DNA of 64,000 nucleotides from Okapia johnstoni. Taxonomy: Eukaryota > Chordata > Mammalia > Artiodactyla > Giraffidae. The notes under the pieces were generated by a model that was not told the origin of the DNA, made no database searches, and was given only the letters and a program-made list of their open reading frames with translations. The stretch covers positions 95,547,461-95,611,460 of the forward strand of contig CM044307.1 in the NCBI GenBank assembly GCA_024291935.2. Direction: 5' to 3'. A program made the translations under genes and the position numbers. Positions 25,683 to 35,688 of the stretch are shown one piece after another; the stretch's first letter is position 1, and each line of letters opens with the position of its first letter.

Positions 25683-25815
25683 AAAGACTGGAGAAGGAAA
25701 TGGCAACCCACTCCAGTATTCTTTTCTAGAGAATCCCATGGACAGAGGAGCCTGGCGGGCTATGGTCCATAGGGTCTCAAAGAGTCCGACATGGCTGAGC
25801 GACTAAACACACACA
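25683..25815 (+). mobile_element. Bov SINE 3' half
   Basis: It begins at 'tggagaaggaaatggcaacccactccagtattc' and ends 'aagagtccgacatggctgagcgactaaacac'. The tRNA-like head is missing, as in Bov-A type or truncated copies. Confidence 0.88.
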
Positions 25816-26376
25816 TAAAAACGATTAAATGTAAATTCAATTAAAATATGTAAATATAACAACCTAATTTTCATTAAATCAAAATGTTTTTTTCTGAAAT
25901 ATATTTATTTTTTCTCTTTACATTTTATAATGAGCATCTGAAGAATATTTCAGGATATGTATTCTATATTAGATTATTACAGCTATAGGTAATGAAAATT
26001 TCAACTTAAATTGTATTTAAAACAAGAAAATAATAATAATTTTTTAAAAAGTACTTAATAAGCTGTAAAAACTAGTTAGACCAGGCTCTTGGGATGTTTG
26101 ATTTGGTTTCTGAAAAGTTTTCTGAAGAGCCAAGTTTATTTCTCTATCTCTACCACCATAAAACAGATTAATTTTGAGGATGACTTGCCTCATGAGCACG
26201 AATAGATGTCTGCTAGCAGAAACTGGAATAAAAAGCACCTTTCTTCACATTCAACAGCATAGGCTTAATTTAGAAGTCCAAAGCAAATATTTAGTTTCAT
26301 TTCATTGGCCTCATGTTGGTTATCTCTTTTTAAACTTATCCATCTCTAAATTCAGCACTAGCAAATATTACTTTTT
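25816..26376. other. Single-copy AT-rich gap
   Basis: No gene or repeat recognised. Confidence 0.5.
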
Positions 26377-26517
26377 ACAGAAAAAGGAAACAGAGAGAGA
26401 GTCCATAGGATGAGGAACTAAATACAGGAAGCTCAGGGTGAACAAGTCAAGAGTACAGAAAAGGAAACAGAGAGAGAGTATAGGATTAAATACAGGAAGC
26501 CAGGGTGAAGCAAGAGT
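26377..26517 (+). repeat. Imperfect local tandem duplication (78 bp and 63 bp copies)
   Basis: Copy 1 (26377-26454) and copy 2 (26455-26517) both read acagaaa(a)aggaaacagagagagagt ... taggat ... taaatacaggaagc ... cagggtgaa ... caagagt. Copy 2 has lost about 15 bp through several small gaps. Two adjacent copies in the same orientation indicate a segmental tandem duplication followed by decay. Confidence 0.9.
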
Positions 26518-26564
26518 CTGTTTCTAATCTCTGTGCCACCCAGCTTTTCCTAGAATTGAAGATT

Positions 26565-26756
26565 TAAATCTGCCTGCAATGCAGAAGACACGAGTTCGAT
26601 CCCTAGGTTGGGAAGATCCCCTGGAGAAGGGAATGGCTACCCACTCCAGTATTCTTGCCTGAGGAATCCCGTGGATGGATAAGCCTGGTGGGTTACAGTC
26701 CATGGGGTTGCAAAGAGTGGGACACGTCTGAGAGACTAACACTTTCACTCACTTTT
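26565..26756 (+). mobile_element. Bov-tA SINE, head truncated
   Basis: It starts inside the head at 'aaatctgcctgcaatgcagaagacacgagttcgatccctagg' and ends 'gagagactaacactttcactcac'. The first ~25 bases of the tRNA-like head are absent or unrecognisable. Confidence 0.9.
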
Positions 26757-26887
26757 ACCCAATTTCTTCTATAATTAAAGGTTTAAATAAGTCACTGAGT
26801 TTTACAACAAATGTGAAATTACAACACAATATCACCACTTGATGATTTTACAAAACAAAGGGATTAGGATATATTCCACCATTTCGA

Positions 26888-27104
26888 GGGGCTTCCCTGG
26901 TGGCTCAGCGGTAAAGAATCCTCCTGAAATGCAGGAGATGGGGTTTCTATTCCTGGGTGGAGAAGATCCTGTGTGGAAGGAAATGGCAACCCACTTCAAC
27001 GCTCTCGCCTGGGAAATCCCATGGACAGAGGAGCCTGGTGGGTTACAGTCCATGGAGTCTCAAGAGTCAGATATGTTTGAGTGATGAAGCCACCACCACC
27101 ACCA
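26888..27104 (+). mobile_element. Bov-tA SINE with (CCA)n tail
   Basis: Full-length head ('ggggcttccctggtggctcagcggtaaag'), body ('ggcaacccacttcaacgctctcgcctgg') and tail ('gtcagatatgtttgagtgatg'), ending in a short (CCA)n microsatellite at 27089-27103. It lies about 130 bp after the previous SINE in the same orientation. Confidence 0.92.
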
Positions 27105-27339
27105 ATTTTACAGGTTCATTAAGACATACTTTATATACCATAACACTTACCATATATGAGTTTCTAATTCAGTGAGTTTTAGTAAACTTAAAGTTGAGAA
27201 ATTATCACCATGATTCAATTTTAGAATGTTCCCATCATTCCAAAAACACTCCTCCTATTCGTGCATTTTTAATCTTCCCTATTGCTTTAAGAATATAAAA
27301 ATAGAAGTAATATTAATTCAAAAAGTGTTATTATTGTAC

Positions 27340-27750
27340 TACAGTGGTTATCAAAATGTGACCTGGTGACCTAGAAATTTCTCCAAAATCCAATCAAAAG
27401 ATCCACAATGTCAAAATGATATGCTCATAGTGGAAAGACACAAGGTAGCATGGACAGTGAAGAAATGCTTGATGTTCCAAAGGATAAATGCAGTGGCAGA
27501 TATGGGAATCCAGTTGACCTCTATTAAACAAGATATTAAAGGCATTCACAAAATTTCAAAACAATGTCACTCTTTTGGAAAGTACAGTTATTTTTCAAGT
27601 AAAATATAGTATTCATGTTAATCTGTAATAAGTTTGCTATGATCATTTTAAATAAATTTGTAAATATCTTCTAATTTTTAACACAGTAAATATTGATAGA
27701 TATAAGAAGCATAACATAGATCTTAGGGTTCTTGAAAAAGTTTTAGATTT
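27340..27750 (+). mobile_element. hAT-type DNA transposon fossil (non-autonomous)
   Basis: It starts with the hAT-like 'cagtggttatcaaaatgtgacc' terminus. It contains 'gtggcagatatgggaatccag', 'tctattaaacaagatattaaaggcattcac', 'aaaacaatgtcactctttt', 'aaagtacagttatttttca', 'taatctgtaataagtttg' and 'acacagtaaatattgatagatata'. I know this order from a widespread old mammalian hAT-group element, but I am not sure which named family it is. No transposase frame survives. Confidence 0.65.
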
Positions 27751-28419
27751 TCATTTCTGTACTTCATATTCCACACCACCAGCACCAAGAAAGAAAGTAT
27801 TGAAAGGTGCTAATTCTTTAAATTTTGGTCTTATGAAGATGCCTTCCATAGAATCCCTCAGAGAGATTTCAAATATTTTTATTATAATTTTCAGACACAT
27901 AATAAGGGTGTTTGGCTTATACCTTGAAAAGCTTAAAGTGAGCTCTAGCAAGATATAGAAGTGTCTCTATTGGATTAAGCCTAATATCCCATACATTGTT
28001 GGTGCCAGTAATGAATAAATTTTTCCTGTGAAACAGATAAAGTCTACAAGATAAAGGAATCAATCACAGAGTCATCTGTTTCCATCATATAGGGATGTAA
28101 GGAAGACTGGAGATGCTCAGTATCAAAAATCAGATTGACTCCTAAGTGAAGAGTGACTTAATCTGTAAGCAGTCTTCAAAAATAGAAATACATTATTTTG
28201 AGACAAAGAGAATTGCAGTAAAAGTGGCCTATAAGAAAAATAAAATTACCACAAAAGTAGGTCTTGAGACTTTTATTGATGGGTGGGATGTAGTGATTTA
28301 TAGAAGACAAAAACTTCCTAGAGAAAACTTAAAAAGTTGGATTAAATAAGAACAAAAAAATAAAGATATCTGTTGAAAGACACCAAAGACCTGCTGAATT
28401 ATCTTGAACTAATTAGAAT
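27751..28419. other. Single-copy sequence, no gene seen
   Basis: No recognisable exon or repeat. A 67-codon frame at 28146-28349 has no motif. Confidence 0.5.
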
Positions 28420-28612
28420 TAATGGTCTTCCCTGGTGGCTCAGACATTGAAGAATCTGCCTGCAACGTGGGAGACCTGGGTTTGATGCAGTATTTGATCT
28501 ACTACCCATTCCAGAATTCTTGCCTGGAGAATTCCATGGACAGAGGAGCCTGGTGGACTATAGCCTGTGGGGTCGCAAAGTGTTGGACACGACTGAGCAA
28601 CTTACACTTATG
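28420..28612 (+). mobile_element. Bov-tA SINE
   Basis: Starts 'tggtcttccctggtggctcagaca' and ends 'gttggacacgactgagcaacttacac'. A deletion of about 20 bp removes the segment between the B-box region and 'acccattccagaattcttgcc'. Confidence 0.92.
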
Positions 28613-28902
28613 TCCAGTGAAAAAGAGGAACACATTTTAAGATTAAATGGAATTTACTCCCAACTATGTTTAATATTTCACTGTCCTTATCTGGTGTTTT
28701 TATAACCCTTTAGGTACTGTGTTTTCAAGTTACTCAGATTAAAGGAAAATGTTGATTTTAAAGGACAGAGAGCAGAAAGTTTCCGATCTGCTTGAATTAT
28801 CATCTAGAGAATGGAGAAGGTAGCCTCCATTAGTACATTTTAAATAAGTGATAGGAGAAAGAGAAAATTCTGTACGATCATTTTTCTAAAGTTATGCACT
28901 TA
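28613..28902. other. Single-copy gap between SINEs
   Basis: Nothing recognised. Confidence 0.5.
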
Positions 28903-29246
28903 ATGAGGATTTCTCTGGTAGCTCAGCTAGTAGAGAATTTGCCTGCAATTCCGGAGACCCCACTTCAATTACTGGGTCAGGTAGATACCCTGGAGAAGGG
29001 ATAAGCTACATACACCAGTATTCTTGGACTTCCCTGATGGCTCAGTCAGTAAAGAATCCACCTGCAATGTGGGAGAGATCTGGGTTCAATCCATGGGATG
29101 GGAAGATCCCCTGGTGAAGGGCATGGCAACCAACTCCAGTTTTATTGCCTGGCCAATCCCCATGGACAGAGTCATCTAGCAAGTTGCAGTCCATGGGGTT
29201 GCAAAGAGTTGGACACGAATGAGCAACTAAGCACAGCACAGCACAT
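28903..29246 (+). mobile_element. Dimeric Bov-tA SINE (two tRNA-like heads)
   Basis: The first head ('tttctctggtagctcagctagtagagaa', 'tgcctgcaattccggagac') runs to 'accagtattcttgga'. At that point a second complete head begins ('cttccctgatggctcagtcagtaaagaatcc') and continues into an ordinary body and tail. The tail ends with the unusual 'agcacagcacagcacatgagc'. The copy at 44407-44744 has exactly the same two-headed layout and the same CAGCA-type tail, so this is a distinct subfamily rather than a chance pair. Confidence 0.88.
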
Positions 29247-29275
29247 GAGCTTAATGCATTAGGTCCTTGAAAGTG

Positions 29276-29326
29276 TATAAGATATCCTTTATCAAAGGAT
29301 AAAGAGATATCCTTTATCTCTTTGAA
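29276..29326. repeat. Overlapping direct and inverted repeats
   Basis: The 13-mer gatatcctttatc occurs at 29281-29293 and 29306-29318. Two dyads overlap it: tatccttt/aaaggata (29283-29290 with 29294-29301) and aaagaga/tctcttt (29301-29307 with 29317-29323). It could fold as a hairpin; no function is evident. Confidence 0.85.
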
Positions 29327-29329
29327 AAA

Positions 29330-29585
29330 AGATTATAAAAACAGACAAATACTCAAATGGAACAGAATCAAGTGCCCAGAAATGAACCCATACATTTACA
29401 GTCAAGGTCAACAGTATTTGACAAAGGAGCCAAGAATACTCAATGGAGAACAGGAAGTTTATTCAATCAATGATTCTGGGAAAACAGAATGCTCACATGC
29501 AAAAGAATGAAACTGGACCCTCATCTTACTGTACTCAAAACAACTAAATTAAAATGGAGTAAAGATTTAAATGTAAGGTTTAAAT
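29330..29585 (+). mobile_element. L1 ORF2 fragment
   Basis: 'aaacagacaaatactcaaatggaacagaatcaagtgcccagaaatgaaccca' and 'caacagtatttgacaaaggagccaagaatactcaatgga' match the L1 ORF2 region. The younger L1 here reads 'aaatagatcaatggaacaaaatagaaagctcagagataaaccc' at the same place (40130-40170). It is a short, frame-damaged internal piece. Confidence 0.82.
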
Positions 29586-30328
29586 GTATGGTTTATTGTT
29601 GAACTAAATTGAGTGTGTTGATATACATATTTGTTATTATTTACATGTGCAAAAGAAATAGCGGGAAAAAAGAGAAATAAAGAACTTGGGGATATAAGTT
29701 GCCATTAAACAACTTTTGCAACCCTTATATTCAGGGCATTTTTCTTTAATTCAAAGGTTTGTATGTTTATATGATTTTGTCACAATTTCTACTTGAATAC
29801 AACACTAGTGATTCATCCATAAAAAGTATGATGTCTGTTTTAAACTGTTTTTTGAGCAGAGGAGATGATTCACTATGAGCCATTTACACTTTTTCTATGA
29901 GTCATTGGGTAGACAATAGCACAGGTCTGTAAATGATTGATATGTTATTTTTTGTCACTAAATAAAACAGAGGAAGCAGAATTGTTCTTTATAATTAGTA
30001 CATCATTAGTTACTAAGTCATCTTTCAATAATTTGTTAAATTGATTTGATGAATAATACCCTAGTTCCATAAAAGTTCTAATGAATTTCAAAAGAATACA
30101 GTATTGCTGAGTCACTGATTTATTCATGCAGCACCAAATCCATCAAACAATATATCAGTCTTTTTGTCATGTAATGAAATTTGCATTAAATTGAACAATG
30201 CTAATATATTATAAGAAAACTGTAAAAAAAAAAAAAAGAATAAATTTCAAAGAGAAAAAAAAAACTAGTTCACCATAGATCTTTAGGAAAGATCAAAAGA
30301 AATTAATTTGATGGGTTTTTTGAAAACT
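29586..30328. other. Single-copy AT-rich sequence
   Basis: No gene recognised. A-runs occur at 30221-30238 and 30254-30264. Confidence 0.5.
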
Positions 30329-31363
30329 GTGACTGCAGCACACCAGACTCATCTGTCTTCCAATGTCTCCCAGAATTTTCTCAAATTCATGTCCATTGAG
30401 TCAGTGATGCTATCTAATCATCTCATCCTCTACAACCCCCTTTTCGTTTTGCCTTCAATCTTTCCCAGCATCAGGGTCTTTTCTAGTGAGTTGGCTCTTC
30501 TCATCAGGTGGCCAAAGTATTGGAGCTTCAGATTCAGCATTAGTCCTTCCAAAGAATAATCTGGGTTGATTTCCTTTAGGATTGACTGGTTTGATCTTCT
30601 TGCAGTCCAAGGGACTTCTCAAGAGTCTTCTCCAACACCACAATTCAAAAGCATCAGTTCTTCGGTGCTCAGCTTTCTTTATAGTCCAACTCTCACATCC
30701 ATACATGACTACTGGAAAAACCATAGCCTTGACTAGACAGACCTTTGTTGGCAAAGTAATGTCTCTGCTTTTTAATATGATGTCTAGTTTGGTCATAGCT
30801 TTTCTTCTAAGGAGTAAGCGTCTTTTAATTTCTGCAGTCACCATCTGCAATGATTTTGGAGCCCAAGAAAATAAAGTCTGTCACTGTTTCCATTGTTTCC
30901 CCATCTATTTGCCATGAAATGATGGGACTGGGTGCCATGATCATTGTTTTCTGAATGTTGAGTTTTAAACCAGCTTTTCACTCTCTTCTTTCACCTTTTT
31001 CAAGAGACTCTTTAGTTCCTCTTCTCTTTCTGCTATAGGATGTCATTTGCATATCTGAGGTTATTGATATTTCTCCCAGCAATCTTGATTCCATCTTGTG
31101 TTTCATCCAGCCTGGCATTCCACATGATGTGCTCTGCATAGAAGTTAAATAAGCAAGGTGACAATATACAGCCTTGACATGCTCCTTTTCCATATTGGAA
31201 CCAGTCCATTGTTCCATGTTAAGTTCTACCTGTTGCTTCTTGACCTGCATACAAGTTTCTCAGGAGGCAGGTAAGGTTGTCTGTCTGGTATTACCATATC
31301 TTGAAGAATTTTCCACAGTTTGCTTTGATCCACACAGTCAAAGGCTTTAGTATAGTCAATGGC
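30329..31363 (-). mobile_element. BovB LINE internal fragment
   Basis: Antisense BovB that lacks both ends. On the plus strand it starts at 'gactgcagcacaccagactc', so the gttcagtc... tail is missing. It stops at 'cacacagtcaaaggctttagtatagtcaat', inside the FIDYAKAF reverse transcriptase motif. Frame pieces KRRLLLRRKAMTKLD...[31 protein letters not shown] (30455-30850) are legible. The loss of the 3' terminus means it was rearranged after insertion or broken by deletion. Confidence 0.93.
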
Positions 31364-33052
31364 TTTTAGAAAACTTAATTGAAAGAAAATTGTTGTCTTA
31401 TCTCATGGTTACCCCAAAATATTGAGTATTGAGTGAAATGTTAGGAGAAAGTGACTACTGTTTGTCCATCTATTTTTTTTTGAATTACTGCATATAAAAT
31501 GGATAGGTAATATGACTCCATCATTCTGTGCTTTGGAATGTGAGGTTCAGGGTATTTTATTTAGTCATTTCAGGGACTATGTTTGAATTTTAAAAATAAT
31601 CCTTACCAATATGTCACAGACTCTGAGTCAGGATTCTTCTTTCCTTACTTTAGTCCTTAATGTTTGTCAACATTTTATCAAATAAAATAAATACAAAAGC
31701 ACATGACTACTACTTAAATAGAGACAAGGGTGAAACATGGACATAGATTCCATTTAAGTTTACATTTCAAAGGCAAAGTGAAAAGGTTCAGTGATGACAC
31801 CGAACTTTCCAACCGTGTAGGGAAACCACTGTGCTGCCTCTAAAAGTTGCATGGGACTCACAGATAAGTGAAAAATTATGATGTGTTGAATATAAATGTG
31901 ATTGCATGAGGCAGGGGTAGTTTAGAGAGTAGAAAACATCATTGGTGACTGAGGAAAAGAAAGATCATCAATATCTTTGAAAAAGAGGATAGAAATGGTA
32001 TTTTCTAGTTAAATCCATTTTATAGGAAGTAATTTTCAAACATTTTAACTAAAGCTATTGTTTCTCCAAAGCTGTTCCTTTGTTTTTAGAGTTGCCATCA
32101 GAAAATATATGAAATTAATATTTTGTCCTCGTTTATCCAAACTTGTAGCTTAATGAAGGGAAAGGAAGAAAACCATGTGTTATCCATGGCTTTGTATCAT
32201 TATTCTCAAATAACAGCGTTGCAATGTATACACTATCCCAATAACAGACTATAATCAGAACAGAACTAAAAATGTAGCCTCTTTTACTAGAACTGTGACT
32301 CAGTAGATAGTATGTTCAGTTATGGATCAATACACTGTAATCAGTCCCTTGACAGTATTTAATTAAAGCTCAGAACTCTGGCCAGCATTTATACCTCTAA
32401 ATTAAAGCACATCACAAACTAACCAGAGCTAAACAAACTCAAATACCTGAGTAAGACACGGTTGAGTACATAATGACCCAGACTCTTGACTGATTGAAAT
32501 CCTCTCACCTTCAATAAGCAATTCACGATTATAAAAAGAGCTTCAAGATTGTTTACAGAGAAGGTGATGCTAGCTCTTAAATTAGCCTGTGTGTAACTTG
32601 GTTTTTATTGTGTACAACTTAAATCATCCAGCACTGCAAACAAAGCCTTAAGATGATTCTCAAAAGAAACTCTGGTTACTACAACATGAAAAGGAATTTA
32701 TGCATAATTATATTATTAGATGTAGTATTAGCGTAGTTGTAGATGTGTCATGGAATGATAGTTTAATCATAATTATAATAATAAATTTTTCCCCAGTGCT
32801 TAATTAAGTTTAATTTAGCTTTCAGTTATTAAAAAAAAACTCATTTTAAAATAGATAAAATAAAATATAAATCTGCCTCAGAATTTGATATTGTTTTCCC
32901 CAGTATTTTAATAATTTACTTCTCAAATATGAAAGTCGTGAGATTTAGCTCCACTTATAATGTACATGATGGTAGAATTAGAGTTGTTGATATATATTAT
33001 GATGTAGTTCATGTGGGGTGATAAAGTCTTCTGTATTTTTATTATATAATCT
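31364..33052. other. Single-copy AT-rich sequence, no gene seen
   Basis: 1.7 kb without recognisable exon, repeat or RNA gene. Confidence 0.5.
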
Positions 33053-33242
33053 TAATGTAGTCGTATCCAACTCTTTGCGACCCCATGGACTGTACTCCAT
33101 CAGGCTCCTCTCTCCATGGGATTCTCTAGGCACGAATTCTGGAGTGGGTGACCATTTTCTTCTCCAAGGGATCTTCCCCATCCAGGGATCAAATCCAGGT
33201 CTCCCACATTGCTGGCAAATTCTTTACAATCTAGCCACCACA
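33053..33242 (-). mobile_element. Bov-tA SINE
   Basis: Antisense: 'gtagtcgtatccaactctttgcgaccccatgg' (3' end), 'gggattctctaggcacgaattctggagtgggtgacc', 'atccagggatcaaatccaggtctcccac', 'attctttacaatctagccacca' (head). Confidence 0.92.
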
Positions 33243-33935
33243 AAACAGAATATAATCTTAATTACATAGTCAAATTTCTACAATATAGAAAATGTTTTGG
33301 AAAATAATCTGAAATGGATAACTTGTAAATCAACTGAATATTTATGAATACTTTTCAAAATCAAAAATATTAAATAATAATTGAAATTTGTTAAATGAAT
33401 AAAAATAAATCTGAAACTTTTTTTCAGCTTGGTACAATGCTCTCCTTTTAACATAACCCTAGTTTTAGGAAGTGGGTAATTTTAAAAAGTTAGAAATGGA
33501 ATTTAAAATAAAGAAAAAATTTAGGAGAAATTTGGAAGTGAAATAAATATTTCCTCTCTGAATTAATTCCGCTTTTTTTTTTAATTTGATGTATATATTG
33601 TATTTCTATACTATATTTCATAAGATCCATGATCTTTAAATATATTGAAAAAATTATCTCTATTCATTACCTTTGAAATCTTAAAAAACAAACTGAATTG
33701 ACTTTTGTTTATGTCAAAATGATTTTGGCATCAGGATGTTTTTGGCTGAACAACACAATCAGATTCAGGACCATAATTGGCTTGTTACAATAGCACAGAA
33801 TTGAACATTTTGCCCATTGGATTTAGTATATCAACTTGGCAAAGCTAGTGTCCATCATGCATTATTTGCATTGCATGCATATTTGCATGTGATTTTGTGA
33901 TTTTTAAACATTTTTTATCTAGAAGTATAGCATAA
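33243..33935. other. Single-copy AT-rich sequence
   Basis: Nothing recognised. Confidence 0.5.
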
Positions 33936-34140
33936 ATGGGGCTTACCTGGTGACTCAGCCATAAAGAATTCTCCTGCAGTGCGGGAGACTCAGGTTTGAT
34001 CCCTGGGTCAGGAAGAAGCCTTGGAGAAGGAACGGCAAGCCACTCCAGTATTCCTGCCTGAGAAATTTCATGGACAGAGGAGCTTAGTGAACTACAGTCC
34101 ATGGGGTTGCAAAAGAGTTGGATACAACTTTTCAACTAAA
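33936..34140 (+). mobile_element. Bov-tA SINE
   Basis: Head 'ggggcttacctggtgactcagccataaagaa', B-box region 'ggtttgatccctgggtcagg', body 'cactccagtattcctgcctgag', tail 'gttggatacaacttttcaactaaacaacaa', followed directly by an (AT)n tract. Confidence 0.93.
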
Positions 34141-34149
34141 CAACAAAAT

Positions 34150-34192
34150 AACATATATATATATATATATACATATATACATACATATATAT
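34150..34192. repeat. (AT)n / (ACAT)n microsatellite at a SINE tail
   Basis: About 40 bases of alternating AT with interspersed ACAT units. It probably arose from the A-rich tail of the SINE just upstream. Confidence 0.9.
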
Positions 34193-34399
34193 GCTGATAT
34201 GACACTATTACATAAATGTATAGTATAATAAATAACCATAAAATAATCATCCAGATTGTATTAGAGAACATTCTCATAAGTTCCATGTATTCCTTCATAA
34301 TTACATTTCTTCCCTGTCTCTGTGAGATTAATATAACCTTGGCTTTTCTGGTAATAGCTTTCAAGAATTACTTTATAGTTTTACCTTCTATGTGTACAC

Positions 34400-34622
34400 C
34401 AAAATAGAACAGTTTGTCCTGTTTGTGTCCTTTATATCAACAAATGATATTCATATCATGTCAGCATATCATTTTAGTGTGTTTCTTTTGCTGAGTATTT
34501 AAAGATTCACCCATGGTGTTGGATTTAGCTAAGGTCATTTAGCTTTTTTGCTAGAGAAACCTGCATTTTATAAATAAAACAGAACTCATTTATCCATTCT
34601 AATGTAGATAACCAGTCATTTT
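34400..34622 (-). mobile_element. Ancient L1 fossil (left part of a split copy)
   Basis: Antisense L1 ORF2/3' wording in decayed form: 'gagtatttaaagattcacccatggtg', 'ctcatttatccattctaatg'. It continues after the BovB insertion at 44293 ('aatgctgctacaggcatctctgtgcat', 'attcattcaaaagtggaatc'), as in the common antisense run 'catccatgttgt... tgctgctatgaacattc... ggagtggaattgctgg'. Confidence 0.55.
34537..34622 (+). repeat. 86-bp direct repeat, left copy (BovB target duplication)
   Basis: The left copy is identical to 44207-44292 at 81 of 86 positions by my hand alignment, with no gaps. It begins atttagcttttttgctagag and ends gtcatttt. BovB sequence starts directly after it and the BovB tail ends directly before the right copy, so it is best read as a long target-site duplication. 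Confidence 0.88.
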
Positions 34623-34639
34623 CGGACCGCGCAGATGCG

Positions 34640-34875
34640 TGGCTGAGAGGAGCTACCCCGCGCCCGAGACCAGGGGAGGCGGCCAAGAGGAGCTACCCCT
34701 CATACAAGGAGCAGTGGCTGCATGGGCACAGGAGGGCCAAGAGGAGTTACTTCACATTCAAGGTCAGGAGGGGCGGCCATGAGGAGATACCCCTTGTCCA
34801 AGGTAAAGAGCAGCAGCTGCAGTTTGATGGAGCGGCCGTGAAGAGATACCTCACATCCAAGGTAAGAGAAACCCA
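34640..34875 (+). repeat. BovB 5'UTR tandem units (about five)
   Basis: Five degenerate copies of a unit reading ggc(c/t)(g/a)agaggagctacccc...caaggtcagg start near 34641, 34681, 34735, 34774 and 34833, with a spacing of about 40-58 bp. Such GC-rich 5' repeats are a typical BovB 5' feature and may belong to its promoter, which is inference. Confidence 0.8.
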
Positions 34876-35352
34876 AGTAAGACAGCAGGTGATTTGGAGA
34901 GGGCATCAGAGGGCAGACACACTGAAACTATAATCACAGAAAACTAGCCAATCTGATCACACAGACCACAGCATTGTCTATCTAAATGAAACTAAGCCAT
35001 GCCATGTGGGGCCACCCAAGACGGATGGGTCATGGTGGAGAGGTCTGACAGAATGTGGTCCACTGGAGAAGGGCATGGCAAACCACTTCAGTATTCTTGC
35101 CTTGAGAACCCCATGAACAGTATGAAAAGGCAAAAAGATAGGACACTGAAAGATGAACTCCCCAGGTTGGTAGGTGCCCAATATGCTACTGGAGATAAGT
35201 AGAGAAATAACTCCAGAAAGAATGATGGGATGGAGCCAAAGCAGAAACAATACCCAGCTGTGGATGTGACTGGTGATAGAAGCAAAGTCTGATGCTGTAA
35301 AGAGCAATATTGCATAGGATACTGGAGTGTTAGGTCCATTAATCAAGGCAAA

Positions 35353-35688
35353 TTGGAAGCGGTCAAACAGGAGACGGCAAGAGTGAATGTCGACATTCTA
35401 GGAATCAGCGAACTAAAATGGACTGGAATGGGTGAATTTAACTCAGATGACCATTATATCTACTACTGTGGGCAGGAATCCCTTAGAAGAAATGGAGTAG
35501 CCATCATGGTCAACAAAAGAGTCCAAAATGCAGTACTTGGATGCAATCTCAAAAAGGACAGAATGATTTCTGTTCATTTCCAAGGCAAACTATTCAATAT
35601 CACAGTAATCCAAGTCTATGCCCCAACCAGTAACACTGAAGAAGCTGAAGTTGAACGGTTCGAACAGGACCTTTTAGAACTAACACCC
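35353..35688 (+). pseudogene. BovB ORF2, N-terminal endonuclease part
   Basis: The frame reads ...GKLEAVKQETARVNVDILGISELKWTGMGEF, containing the 'ISELKW' endonuclease block with the metal-binding Glu. It continues with DDHYIYYCGQESLRRNGVAIMVNKR and FNITVIQVYAPTS, and stops being BovB after DLLELTP, where the young L1 inserted. Upstream of 35353 the frame stays open over GYWSVRSINQ, so the true protein start is earlier or unclear. The family continues this domain at 41757 with KKDVLFIIRDWNAK. Confidence 0.88.
35676..35688 (+). repeat. 13-bp target-site duplication of the young L1, left copy
   Basis: agaactaacaccc, identical to 41757-41769. The L1 5'UTR begins at the next base. Confidence 0.95.

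Noticed and set aside
29330..29585. 62-codon plus-strand frame as a gene
   Set aside because: The sequence is an L1 ORF2 scrap in a shifted frame.
34623..35352. A BovB ORF1 protein
   Set aside because: This stretch has frame pieces (for example 34999-35202) but many stops. I could not find a convincing intact ORF1 product.
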